From: Campylobacteraceae bacterium UBA1877
GTDB taxonomy: Bacteria > Campylobacterota > Campylobacteria > Campylobacterales > Campylobacteraceae
Direction: 5' to 3'
DNA length: 7,970 bases
Assembly (NCBI GenBank): GCA_002352945.1
Contig: DDHL01000054.1
Coordinates: 1,465-9,434, forward strand
Positions within the stretch are counted from its first letter, which is position 1, and every line of letters begins with the position of its first letter. Below the pieces are notes generated by a model, which ran no database searches, was not told the DNA's origin, and saw nothing but the letters and a program-made list of their open reading frames with translations. Made by a program: the position numbers and the translations under genes. This document shows positions 1-6,446 of this stretch, one piece after another.

Positions 1-922
1 TATCCATAAAGTAGCTCCATCTCGAGCGACAATTCTTATCCGTGGCGAAACAGGTACAGGAAAAGAGTTGATTGCATCAGCTATTCACTCAATGAGTACA
101 CGCCGAAATGGACCGCTTATTAAACTAAACTGTGCTGCAATTAGCGAAACGCTTTTAGAGAGTGAGCTTTTTGGTCATGAAAAAGGGGCTTTTACAGATG
201 CCAAAGAGATGCGAAAAGGCCGATTTGAACTTGCACACAAAGGAACTCTATTTTTAGATGAGATTGGAGATATCTCACCGGCTCTTCAAGTAAAACTATT
301 GCGCGTTATGCAAGAGCAGGAGTTTGAACGAGTTGGGGGATCAAAAACAATAAAAGTTGACGTCCGGCTTGTTGCTGCAACAAATAGAGATCTTGAAGCC
401 ATGGTAAAATCGGGTGAATTTAGAGAGGATTTGTACTATAGGCTCAATGTTATTCCAATCTATCTGCCTCCGCTTAGAAAACGCGGCAAAGATATCAACC
501 TTTTATGCAACCACTTTTTAGAAAAGTACTCAAAAGAGCACCATAAAAATCTCTTTTTCACAAAAGAGGCGCGAGCAATGTTAAAATCTTACCCATGGCC
601 TGGAAACATCCGTGAGTTAGAAAATCTCATGGAGCGCATTGTTTTATTGGCCGACACAAACGCTGTAGATGATAGGCTTGTAGCCTCCTTGCTGCCAAAA
701 GTTACTCTAAAAGATGACACTTTTGTGATTCCAGAACCAGAGAGTGAAATAGCAGAAGATAAGCCAGCAAATACAAAACAATCAATCGCCCAAATGGAAA
801 AAGAGGCTATCATCGAAGCTCTATTTGCCTGTAACGGAGTCCAGTCAAAAGCAGCTGCAATGCTTGGAATGAGCGCACGCCAAATTGGGTATAAAATTAA
901 AAAATATAAGATTAAATATTAA
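1..922 (+). CDS. nifA: NifA, nif-specific sigma54-dependent transcriptional activator (C-terminal part, 5' end outside window)
   Basis: Activator of sigma54 (RpoN) promoters of nitrogen-fixation genes; it remodels the RNA polymerase closed complex using ATP. The open reading frame enters from the left edge (first full codon at base 2) and gives about 306 residues. In order are visible: Walker A GETGTGKE (fragment residues 15-22), a GAFTGA-loop variant reading GAFTDA (62-67, bases 185-202), Walker B GTLFLDEIGD (about 81-90), ATNRDL, the arginine-finger region REDLYYRLNV, WPGNIRELEN, and a C-terminal helix-turn-helix with MSARQIGYKIKKY. That HTH resembles the TPRQVAYRI type of NifA, which is why I prefer NifA over a generic NtrC-family regulator. 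The N-terminal sensory (GAF in NifA) domain is not in the window. The CxxxxC linker motif of oxygen-sensitive rhizobial NifA is absent. The neighbouring nifB, nifV and cowN support the assignment. Confidence 0.85.
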   Translation, partial: IHKVAPSRATILIRGETGTGKELIASAIHSMSTRRNGPLIKLNCAAISETLLESELFGHEKGAFTDAKEMRKGRFELAHKGTLFLDEIGDISPALQVKLLRVMQEQEFERVGGSKTIKVDVRLVAATNRDLEAMVKSGEFREDLYYRLNVIPIYLPPLRKRGKDINLLCNHFLEKYSKEHHKNLFFTKEARAMLKSYPWPGNIRELENLMERIVLLADTNAVDDRLVASLLPKVTLKDDTFVIPEPESEIAEDKPANTKQSIAQMEKEAIIEALFACNGVQSKAAAMLGMSARQIGYKIKKYKIKY

Positions 923-985
923 AAATTTACGCCTCTTTAACGTTGGTTTGGTTATGATTTGGTCCACATTTTCAAAAGGTAAGGT

Positions 986-1753
986 ATGGGCATAATTGAA
1001 GCGGTAATTTTGGGAATAATAGAGGGCTTTACAGAGTTTTTACCCATCTCATCAACGGGACATTTAATTGTTGTAAGCCACTTTTTAGATATTGCTCAAA
1101 GCGACAAACAAAAAGCTTTTGAAATTATCATTCAGCTTGCTGCAATTTTATCAGTTCTTTTTGCCTACAAAGAGCACTTTAGTTTTAAAAAGATTGAATT
1201 ATGGAAAAAGATTGTTTTAGCCTTTTTGCCTGTTGGAACTGTTGGGTTTTTGCTTGCAGATACTATCAAATCTCTTTTTAGCATCCAAGTTGTAGCTTGG
1301 GCATTTATAGTGGGAGGAATCATATTTTTAATAGTTGAAAACTACTACCAAGAAGAGGAGCACCACATTGATTTAGTAGATGCCATCAGCTATAAACAAG
1401 CATTTTATATTGGAATTGCCCAAGTTTTCTCTCTTATTCCTGGCACTTCAAGAGCTGGGGCTACAATCATTGGAGCCTTGCTTGTTGGATTAACCCGCAA
1501 AGCAAGCGCCGAATTTTCATTTTTATTAGCAATTCCTGTCATGGTAGCAGTTACCGGCTATGACCTACTCAAACACTACCATGAATTTACAGGTGAGAAT
1601 TTTTGGTTCTTATTTGCCGGCTTTATAACCTCTTTTATAGTCGCTTACATAACAATGCGGCTTTTTATTGCATTTTTAAGTCGATTTACCTTTGTTGCCT
1701 TTGGGCTTTATCGCATCTTTTTAGGCGGAATCTTACTCTTCTTTTTTGTCTAA
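986..1753 (+). CDS. uppP: Undecaprenyl-diphosphatase UppP (BacA family)
   Basis: Integral membrane enzyme that dephosphorylates undecaprenyl diphosphate so the lipid carrier can be reused for peptidoglycan and other surface polymers; overproduction is known to give bacitracin resistance. The 255-residue product is slightly shorter than typical members (about 265-275). The N-terminal signature [14 protein letters not shown] (residues 13-26) contains the conserved acidic pair E13/E17 and the Ser/His region. The second signature, PGTSRAGAT (152-160), keeps the essential Arg (R156), with Ala where PGTSRSG is common. Several hydrophobic segments follow the expected pattern. The ATG at 986 is preceded by AAAAGG at 974-979, a suitable ribosome binding site. 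A possible -10-like TATGAT lies at 953-958, but no convincing -35 is seen, so read-through from nifA is possible. It is a housekeeping gene whose place beside nif genes looks incidental. Confidence 0.95.
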   Translation: MGIIEAVILGIIEGFTEFLPISSTGHLIVVSHFLDIAQSDKQKAFEIIIQLAAILSVLFAYKEHFSFKKIELWKKIVLAFLPVGTVGFLLADTIKSLFSIQVVAWAFIVGGIIFLIVENYYQEEEHHIDLVDAISYKQAFYIGIAQVFSLIPGTSRAGATIIGALLVGLTRKASAEFSFLLAIPVMVAVTGYDLLKHYHEFTGENFWFLFAGFITSFIVAYITMRLFIAFLSRFTFVAFGLYRIFLGGILLFFFV

Positions 1754-1755
1754 TC

Positions 1756-2043
1756 CTAACAGCACTCAAACTCAGCTTTTTGAAGGGCATCTAAACCCAT
1801 TTTAAAATCAAACTCTTCAAAAAGCTCTTCTAAATAAAAAACGTTTGAGCATACCAAATACAAAACATCCTCATCTGGCGTTCTAGAGTAGTAGTTTGCA
1901 GGAACTTTTGGAATAAACTTTTTCCAAAACTCATTATTTGCCTCTGGCTTCTCTTTTAAAAGGGCAAAGAAAGCATCAAGTACTTTGCAAGCATTTTCAA
2001 AGCAGTCAATATTTTCAAAACTCACATACCGTTCTAAACTCAT
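1756..2043 (-). CDS. cowN: CowN, N2-fixation sustaining protein (CO protection of nitrogenase)
   Basis: Small protein known from Rhodospirillum rubrum and other diazotrophs to sustain N2-dependent growth in the presence of carbon monoxide by protecting molybdenum nitrogenase. The 95-residue product has the family's length and landmarks: RYVSFENIDC near the N-terminus (residues 5-14) followed by NA (17-18), an NEFW segment (37-40), an ELFEE segment (73-77), and the terminal ECC (93-95). It begins with ATG inside the tail of the upstream SIR2-like gene (ATGA overlap at 2040-2043), so translation is probably coupled. GGAG about seven bases before the ATG can serve as its own ribosome binding site. 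It ends two bases from the stop of convergent uppP, with no terminator visible between them. Identification is from recalled family features, not a search. Confidence 0.88.
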   Translation of the reverse strand: MSLERYVSFENIDCFENACKVLDAFFALLKEKPEANNEFWKKFIPKVPANYYSRTPDEDVLYLVCSNVFYLEELFEEFDFKMGLDALQKAEFECC

Positions 2044-2837
2044 TTTTCACTCTCCAGTTTTTGAATAAATTCTAAATAATCCATCTTTATACAGCTAATT
2101 TTTTGCTGCTTAAAAAATCGCTCCTCGCCCTTGGTTGGAAGATCTTTTTTTGCAATAATTCCTCCCGTGGTGTTTTGAAGGATTTCGCGCGCAACCATAC
2201 GAGAGGTATCAAGACTAAAAGATGTACCTAAAAAGATGGTATTTTTACCCTTTCTAAACTCTTTAAACCACTTTGGAAATGCAAAACCACCCATCGCTTC
2301 AGTGAGCCAATCTACAAAATCAGCATCACTTATGACAAAATTTGGCTCTGGTAAAATTGCTCCTAAGGGCTTGTAAAGCAGCGGGATTGTCCCATCCCAA
2401 AAATCAGAGCGCTCATACTTTCCATCTTTATAAATATATCCCTCAAACCGAGATGGCTTAGCAGCAACTCTTGCAAAACCTTTTAATAAAAAGTGGGGCA
2501 TTTTTTGATATAACAGAGGCAAACTAGCATCATAATTTGTATCAACCACAACAAGTGGTTTTAGCTTAACTAAACGCTTTTGAAAATCATTTGGCTCATT
2601 ATCAAGCCCAAAAATCTTTGCACACATTCCCTCAAGATGGCCACGTCCTCGACGCTGCTCAATAGCCATTGCAGCCTTGGCAACCTCTTTCATTAGCTTT
2701 GGAACCATGGCTCTGCCACCATTTAAAGCCAAAATCAACGACTCTTTCTCCCAAGGGATTGAGCTATTTTGTAAGGTTTGAGCCCCGAGATAAACTATTG
2801 TTTTTCCACTTTGCAAATCTTGTAAGCAAACTTCCAT
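2040..2837 (-). CDS. SIR2-like (SIR2_2-type) domain protein associated with cowN and nif genes
   Basis: A 265-residue soluble protein with no signal peptide or membrane segment. Its landmarks fit a SIR2-like Rossmann fold: a GKTIVYLGAQ beta-strand and loop (residues 11-20), VVVDTNYD (96-103, the TNYD being typical), IPLLYKPLGAI (151-161), DADF (171-174) and TIFLGTSFSLD (200-210). In catalytically active relatives the K-x-HG segment supplies a histidine; here it reads KPLG, so that histidine appears lost, and the first glycine loop reads GAQ rather than GAG. NAD binding without hydrolysis, or a structural role, is therefore more likely than NADase or deacylase activity (inference). It is the first gene of a two-gene unit with cowN, divergent from nifB, and its start has AAAGGAG five bases upstream. 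Its function is not known to me; a nif accessory role is inferred from context. Confidence 0.72.
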   Translation of the reverse strand: MEVCLQDLQSGKTIVYLGAQTLQNSSIPWEKESLILALNGGRAMVPKLMKEVAKAAMAIEQRRGRGHLEGMCAKIFGLDNEPNDFQKRLVKLKPLVVVDTNYDASLPLLYQKMPHFLLKGFARVAAKPSRFEGYIYKDGKYERSDFWDGTIPLLYKPLGAILPEPNFVISDADFVDWLTEAMGGFAFPKWFKEFRKGKNTIFLGTSFSLDTSRMVAREILQNTTGGIIAKKDLPTKGEERFFKQQKISCIKMDYLEFIQKLESEK

Positions 2838-2842
2838 GAAGA

Positions 2843-2849
2843 CTCCTTT
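2843..2849 (-). promoter_or_regulatory. Ribosome binding site of the SIR2-like gene
   Basis: AAAGGAG on the minus strand, five bases before the ATG at 2837. It supports this start and the leftward transcription of the SIR2-like/cowN unit. Confidence 0.7.
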
Positions 2850-2860
2850 GAGTTACTTAG

Positions 2861-2876
2861 TGCAATCCATGTTACA
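2861..2876 (-). promoter_or_regulatory. Possible sigma54 (-24/-12) promoter for SIR2-like/cowN, non-canonical -24
   Basis: Read on the minus strand the element is TGTAACATGGATTGCA. The -12 half TTGCA is perfect and the spacing from the -24 half is correct, but the nearly invariant GG of the -24 box is GT. A transcript would start near 2850, leaving about 13 bases before the ATG with the ribosome binding site almost at the 5' end. It lies back to back with the much better nifB promoter. The call is tentative and rests on spacing, the -12 box and cowN being a nif-linked gene. Confidence 0.3.
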
Positions 2877-2881
2877 AGGCT

Positions 2882-2897
2882 TGGAATGCCTTATGCA
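2882..2897 (+). promoter_or_regulatory. Sigma54 (-24/-12) promoter of the nifB operon
   Basis: TGGAATGCCTTATGCA matches the TGGCACG-N4-TTGCA consensus in the key positions: GG at 2883-2884 and GC at 2895-2896 separated by exactly ten bases. Transcription would start near 2908, giving a leader of about 26 bases with a ribosome binding site at 2921-2927 and the nifB ATG at 2934. NifA, partly encoded at the left of the window, is the expected activator. No TGT-N10-ACA NifA site was found in the 200 bases upstream. Confidence 0.75.
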
Positions 2898-2920
2898 ATA
2901 TCTTTTGCAAAGTACTATTT

Positions 2921-2927
2921 TAAGGAG
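2921..2927 (+). promoter_or_regulatory. Ribosome binding site deciding the nifB start
   Basis: TAAGGAG lies six bases before the ATG at 2934. The in-frame ATG at 2886 lies inside the -24/-12 promoter element, upstream of the predicted transcript start, so 2934 is the start to use. Confidence 0.75.
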
Positions 2928-2933
2928 ATCCCC

Positions 2934-4313
2934 ATGTCCTGTTCACAAGAGAGTTTAGTTCAAAAACATCCATGTTACAATGAAGATGCCCACCACCACT
3001 ATGCTCGTATCCATGTAGCAGTCGCTCCAGCTTGCAATATTCAGTGCAACTACTGCAACCGTAAATATGACTGCTCAAATGAAAGCCGCCCTGGAGTTAC
3101 GAGTGAGCGTTTAACTCCCAAAGAGGCAATAAAAAAGGTTTTACATGTAGGGGCAAATATTCCTCAACTTAGCGTTGTTGGCATTGCAGGACCAGGGGAT
3201 GCTCTAGCAAACCCAAAAGCCACCTTTGAAACATTTAAATACCTTAATAAGTACGCTCCAGATTTAACCTTATGTCTCTCTACAAATGGGCTTGCTTTGA
3301 TTGATCATATTGAAGCAATTAAAGCCTGTAACGTACACCATGTTACCGTTACAATCAATAGTGTAGATCAAAGCGGGGAAATTGGATCTAAAATCTATCC
3401 ATGGATTTACACAAAAGGTAAAAGATATCGCGGAAAAGAGGCTGCTAAAATCCTTTTAAAACGCCAATTAGAGGGGATTAAAGCTTGTGTAGAAGCTGGA
3501 ATACTCGTTAAAGCCAATTCAGTACTCATTCCTGGAATCAACGAAGAGCACTTGCCTGAAGTTTCAAAAAAATTAAAACAAATGGGTGTCTTTTTGCACA
3601 ATATAATGCCTTTAATTTCAAAACCAGAGTATGGAACAGTTTTTGGCTTAAATGGCGTGCCAAGCACACCAAATTCTATGCTAACAAGGGTTCAAAAAGC
3701 CTGTGGAATTGAGACAAAACTAATGAAACACTGCCGCCAATGCCGAGCCGATGCAGTGGGGCTTTTAGGACAAGATAGAAGTCAAGAGTTTTTAAAATCA
3801 AAACAAGAAGATTTATCCTTAGATGAGCTTGCAAAAGCTTATGATTTGCCCTCAAGAAAGGCAAAACAAGAAAAAATTGAGGCGTGGAGAAGGGCCTTGG
3901 CAAAGGCAAATGAGCGCATCGAATCAGAAAAACTCTCGCTTCAAAAAAGTTTGCGCATAGCAGTAACCTCAGTGGGAAATGGACTTATAAACCAGCATTT
4001 TGGAAATGCAAAAGAGTTTTTAATCTATGAAGTATCCAATGAAAAAGTAGAATTTTTGCATCATCGCAAAGTAGAACAGCACCTCTGTACTGGAGCTGAT
4101 GCTTGCGGCACAAATCCTATCGAAGAGATTGCAAAAACCTTAGATGATGTAGATTACATTGCTACAGCAAAGATTGGTCCATGCCCCAAAGAGGCTTTGG
4201 CAAAACACAATATTTTAATCAATGAAGAGTTTGCCTACCAACCAATTGTTGCATCACTTAAAGAAATTGCAAAAAAACACGCACAATCAAAACTTGTTCA
4301 AAAGGCTGGATAA
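2934..4313 (+). CDS. nifB: NifB, radical SAM FeMo-cofactor biosynthesis protein
   Basis: Radical SAM enzyme that joins two [4Fe-4S] clusters with a SAM-derived carbide and a sulfur to make NifB-co, the [8Fe-9S-C] precursor of FeMo-co. With the start at 2934 it is 459 residues. Visible in order: [20 protein letters not shown] (residues 12-31) with the conserved cysteine C14; the radical SAM motif CNIQCNYC (C34, C38, C41); the GIAGPGD glycine-rich segment (about 83-89); [16 protein letters not shown] (266-281) with further conserved cysteines; a charged linker; and a C-terminal NifX-like domain from about residue 340, beginning LRIAVTS and containing NQHFG. This is the long NifB form (radical SAM plus NifX-like). 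It heads the operon: its TAA overlaps the nifV ATG by one base. Expression should depend on NifA and sigma54 through the promoter at 2882-2897. No frameshift or missing ligand is seen. Confidence 0.95.
   Translation: MSCSQESLVQKHPCYNEDAHHHYARIHVAVAPACNIQCNYCNRKYDCSNESRPGVTSERLTPKEAIKKVLHVGANIPQLSVVGIAGPGDALANPKATFETFKYLNKYAPDLTLCLSTNGLALIDHIEAIKACNVHHVTVTINSVDQSGEIGSKIYPWIYTKGKRYRGKEAAKILLKRQLEGIKACVEAGILVKANSVLIPGINEEHLPEVSKKLKQMGVFLHNIMPLISKPEYGTVFGLNGVPSTPNSMLTRVQKACGIETKLMKHCRQCRADAVGLLGQDRSQEFLKSKQEDLSLDELAKAYDLPSRKAKQEKIEAWRRALAKANERIESEKLSLQKSLRIAVTSVGNGLINQHFGNAKEFLIYEVSNEKVEFLHHRKVEQHLCTGADACGTNPIEEIAKTLDDVDYIATAKIGPCPKEALAKHNILINEEFAYQPIVASLKEIAKKHAQSKLVQKAG
3140..3149. repeat. Copy of the TTTACATGTA motif inside nifB
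   Basis: The ten-base core TTTACATGTA in nifB, read in frame as Leu-His-Val (residues 70-72). It is flanked by T upstream and G downstream, so the palindrome is partial. Confidence 0.4.
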
Positions 4314-5431
4314 TGACAATCAATGATACTACCTTAAGAGATGGTGAACAAGCCCCTTATGTAGCCTTTAATAGATCCGAAAAACTGGCAATTGCCAAAC
4401 TTTTAGATGAGGCTGGAGCAGATGAGCTTGAAGTTGGCATTCCCGCCATGGGCAAAAAGGAGTGTAGCGATATAAGAGCCATATGCGACCTTGGATTAAA
4501 TGCTCGAATCATGACTTGGTGCAGGGCCCATCCAAAGGATATTGAGGCAGCACTAGAGTGCAATATTTCAGCAATTAACCTTTCAGTTGCACTCTCAGAT
4601 ACGTTAATTGCGGTAAAATATAAAAAAGGCAAAGCCCAGCTACTTTCAAATTTGGAAAATTCCATATTGATGGCAAAAAAAGAGGGACTTTTTATCAATA
4701 TTGGCGGCGAAGACAGCTCAAGAGCTGATATGAGCTTTTTAAAAGAGGTTATTTTAATGGCAAAAGAGCTTGGTGCAAACCGTTTTCGATACTGCGATAC
4801 GGTTGGAATCTTAACACCTACAAAAACCTACAAAATTGTTAGTGATTTATGTAAAATTTTGCCAATAGAGATGCACACGCACAACGATTTTGGAATGGCA
4901 ACAGCCAATGCAGTTGCTGGACTTGAAGCAGGAGCTAGCAGTGTAAACACAACTGTTATCGGGCTTGGAGAAAGAGCTGGAAACGCTTCGTTTGAGCAAA
5001 TTTTAATGGTTTTAAAGCATCTATTTGAAATTCCAAAAGAGATAAAGCATACCACATTAAAATCCCTTGTTAAAACAGTCAGTCAAGCAGCAAGGGTTCC
5101 CATCCCGCAAAATGCCCCAATTGTAGGAAAACGTATCTTTAGCCATGAATCGGGCATTCACGTAAGCGGACTTTTAAGAGATTCAAAAGCGTATGAGCCT
5201 TTTAGTCCAGAAGAGGTTGGCGCAAAGCGAGAGTTTCCAATCGGCAAACACACAGGCTCAGCTGCCCTGCAGTACCATTTAAACAATCTTGGAATCCACG
5301 CTCCAAAGGAGAGCTTTAGCGCACTCTTGCCACACATGCGAACTCTTGCGACAAAACGAAAAGCACCATTAAGTCCGCAAGAGTTGAAAAATCTTTATAC
5401 AAAATTAAAACCATGCAAATTCGCTGGTTAG
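4313..5431 (+). CDS. nifV: NifV, homocitrate synthase
   Basis: Condenses acetyl-CoA with 2-oxoglutarate to (R)-homocitrate, the organic ligand of the molybdenum in FeMo-co. The 372-residue protein is a DRE-TIM metallolyase: [11 protein letters not shown] at the N-terminus (residues 3-13) supplies the catalytic Arg and a metal-binding Asp; HTHND (188-192) supplies the metal-binding His pair; GLGERAGN (217-224) is typical of the family; and [10 protein letters not shown] follows in the second half. It lacks the C-terminal LeuA regulatory domain of isopropylmalate synthase, so feedback by leucine is not expected. The position directly after nifB, with TAATG start/stop overlap, favours NifV over a lysine-pathway homocitrate synthase or a LeuA-type enzyme. 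The 3' end overlaps the following GNAT gene by 19 bases. Regulation is presumably through the nifB sigma54 promoter. Confidence 0.93.
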   Translation: MTINDTTLRDGEQAPYVAFNRSEKLAIAKLLDEAGADELEVGIPAMGKKECSDIRAICDLGLNARIMTWCRAHPKDIEAALECNISAINLSVALSDTLIAVKYKKGKAQLLSNLENSILMAKKEGLFINIGGEDSSRADMSFLKEVILMAKELGANRFRYCDTVGILTPTKTYKIVSDLCKILPIEMHTHNDFGMATANAVAGLEAGASSVNTTVIGLGERAGNASFEQILMVLKHLFEIPKEIKHTTLKSLVKTVSQAARVPIPQNAPIVGKRIFSHESGIHVSGLLRDSKAYEPFSPEEVGAKREFPIGKHTGSAALQYHLNNLGIHAPKESFSALLPHMRTLATKRKAPLSPQELKNLYTKLKPCKFAG

Positions 5432-6231
5432 ATGATTTTACTCCTTTACATGTATGGGCAAAAGATGAAGGCTGGCTGGGCGATCCTTATGAGCGAGAGT
5501 TTTTAAAACTACGCCATCGGGATTTAGCTTTTGGTGCATTTATCAAAAACGAGTGCGTTGGCGTTATAACAGGGGCTTTACATGTAAAAAGCGCTTGGAT
5601 AAGCCATTTTATTGTAAATCCTCAATACCGAAACCGAGGAATTGGAAGAGGCTTATTTGAGCACCTTCTAAAAATTTTACAAAACGAACGCTCTGAAATT
5701 TGGCTTCACGCAGCTTGCGAAATGGTGCCATTTTATTCAAAATATGGCTTTAAAAAGGTCCAAACCATCCAAAGATACAGTTATGAAAACCAAACAAGCT
5801 TCTATTTTGAACCATATCAATTTTTAGAAAAACCTCGCCTTACTCAAAAAATTCATGAATTAGACACAAAAGCTTTCAAAGAGAATCGAAAAGAGTATTT
5901 AAAACACAGTTTTGCCCATCCTAGCAGTCTGGTACTAGCTAATCTTCGAGGTTTTTTGCACTCACGGATGATGGATAAAAAGTACCTTTTTATTGGGCCA
6001 TTTGTAGCAGAGGATTATGAAAATGCTAACTATCTTTTAAAAGGGCTTTTGTTTTACAGGGGTTCAAAACCGATGGTGGTTGATTTAAACCAAAACTCAC
6101 AAGCGGCTGAGCTTTTTGAGAGTTTTGGATTTCAACCAAAGGGCCAAACTATCCAAATGGTAAAAAATCAAGAGGATATTTTGGATTATGAGAAAATTTA
6201 CGCTTATGGGAGTACGGGAGTATGGGGGTAG
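5413..6231 (+). CDS. Two-domain GNAT-family N-acetyltransferase in the nifBV operon
   Basis: Predicted cytosolic acyl-CoA-dependent N-acyltransferase; the substrate is unknown. Of 272 residues, about 1-120 form a GNAT domain: a beta-strand region WISHFIVNP (62-70), the acetyl-CoA pyrophosphate loop [10 protein letters not shown] (71-80), and the YSKYGF segment (108-113) typical of motif B. The C-terminal half (about 130-255) resembles the second GNAT-like domain of YitH/HolE-type proteins, ending in LFESFGF and QTIQMV (234-250), close to the GF-x-n-T-x-RM pattern but with Gln in place of Arg. The start at 5413 lies within nifV (19-base overlap) and no strong ribosome binding site precedes it, suggesting translational coupling. 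The end overlaps the next gene by 10 bases. Two copies of TTTACATGTA fall in its first 180 bases. The operon position suggests a nif-related job, which is inference only. Confidence 0.8.
   Translation: MQIRWLDDFTPLHVWAKDEGWLGDPYEREFLKLRHRDLAFGAFIKNECVGVITGALHVKSAWISHFIVNPQYRNRGIGRGLFEHLLKILQNERSEIWLHAACEMVPFYSKYGFKKVQTIQRYSYENQTSFYFEPYQFLEKPRLTQKIHELDTKAFKENRKEYLKHSFAHPSSLVLANLRGFLHSRMMDKKYLFIGPFVAEDYENANYLLKGLLFYRGSKPMVVDLNQNSQAAELFESFGFQPKGQTIQMVKNQEDILDYEKIYAYGSTGVWG
5445..5454. repeat. Copy of the TTTACATGTA motif inside the GNAT gene
   Basis: The ten-base core TTTACATGTA, again read in frame as Leu-His-Val (GNAT residues 12-14). The following base is T, so the palindrome is not complete. 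Confidence 0.4.
5576..5588. repeat. Copy of the TTTACATGTAAA palindromic motif inside the GNAT gene
   Basis: CTTTACATGTAAA includes the full 12-base palindrome TTTACATGTAAA at 5577-5588. TTA-CAT-GTA is read in frame as Leu-His-Val (GNAT residues 56-58). Another copy of the ten-base core lies 132 bases upstream in the same gene. Confidence 0.5.
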
Positions 6232-6446
6232 AAAATTTAGGTGAAAAAATTATCTGCCACTGTGGAGATAAGACTATTGATGAGGCAATAGAGATTTTTC
6301 AACAAACAAGCTTACCTTTTAGAAAAGCACGAAAAGAGGTGACTGGATGTAGTAAAACATGCTGCAACAAAGCCTTAAGTGCCCTTTTTGATATGGTCTA
6401 TTTTGGAAAGATTGACAAAGAAGCCATTGCAAAATTAATAGAGTGA
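6222..6446 (+). CDS. Small BFD-like [2Fe-2S]-binding protein, last gene of the nifB operon
   Basis: A 74-residue protein with the layout of the bacterioferritin-associated-ferredoxin (BFD-like) [2Fe-2S] domain, also found in the middle of NifU: a C-x-C pair (ICHC, C12 and C14) about 30 residues ahead of a second cysteine group in TGCSKTCC (C43, C47, C48). The usual second group is C-x2-C; here it is C-x3-CC, so either C47 or C48 may be the fourth ligand. It could act as an electron carrier or iron-sulfur donor for NifB or other nif steps (inference). The ATG lies inside the end of the GNAT gene (10-base overlap), with GGGAG at 6208-6212 as a possible ribosome binding site. Its stop lies 10 bases inside the 3' end of the convergent gene on the other strand. 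No terminator was seen. Confidence 0.75.
   Translation: MGVENLGEKIICHCGDKTIDEAIEIFQQTSLPFRKARKEVTGCSKTCCNKALSALFDMVYFGKIDKEAIAKLIE

Noticed and set aside
68..70. TTG at 68 as the start of the NifA reading frame
   Set aside because: The same frame continues upstream to the window edge and encodes the Walker A motif GETGTGKE, so the gene begins before the window.
953..958. TATGAT upstream of uppP as a firm sigma70 promoter
   Set aside because: The hexamer is plausible but no supporting -35 element is seen; mentioned only as a possibility in the uppP entry.
1603..1794. Plus-strand open frame over the 3' end of uppP
   Set aside because: It is out of frame with a clear UppP C-terminus and runs into the convergent cowN; no independent support.
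2538..2553. TGT-N10-ACA, matching the NifA upstream activator consensus
   Set aside because: It lies inside the SIR2-like gene, about 330 bases upstream of the nifB -24 box, farther than usual, and a pattern of six fixed bases is expected a few times in 8 kb by chance.
2040..2837. SIR2-like protein as an anti-phage defence NADase (Thoeris- or DSR-like)
   Set aside because: No partner defence gene is nearby, the catalytic histidine appears to be missing, and it is co-translated with cowN in a nif block.
2865..2980. 13-base direct repeat ATCCATGTTACAA at 2865-2877 and 2968-2980
   Set aside because: The second copy encodes the conserved His-Pro-Cys region of NifB, and repeats of this length are expected by chance in an AT-rich window of this size.
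4357..4698. Open frame on the minus strand within nifV, and similar antisense frames in nifA, nifB and the GGDEF-EAL gene
   Set aside because: They lie wholly inside well-recognised genes, have no family features and no convincing ribosome binding sites; they are shadows of the real coding strand.
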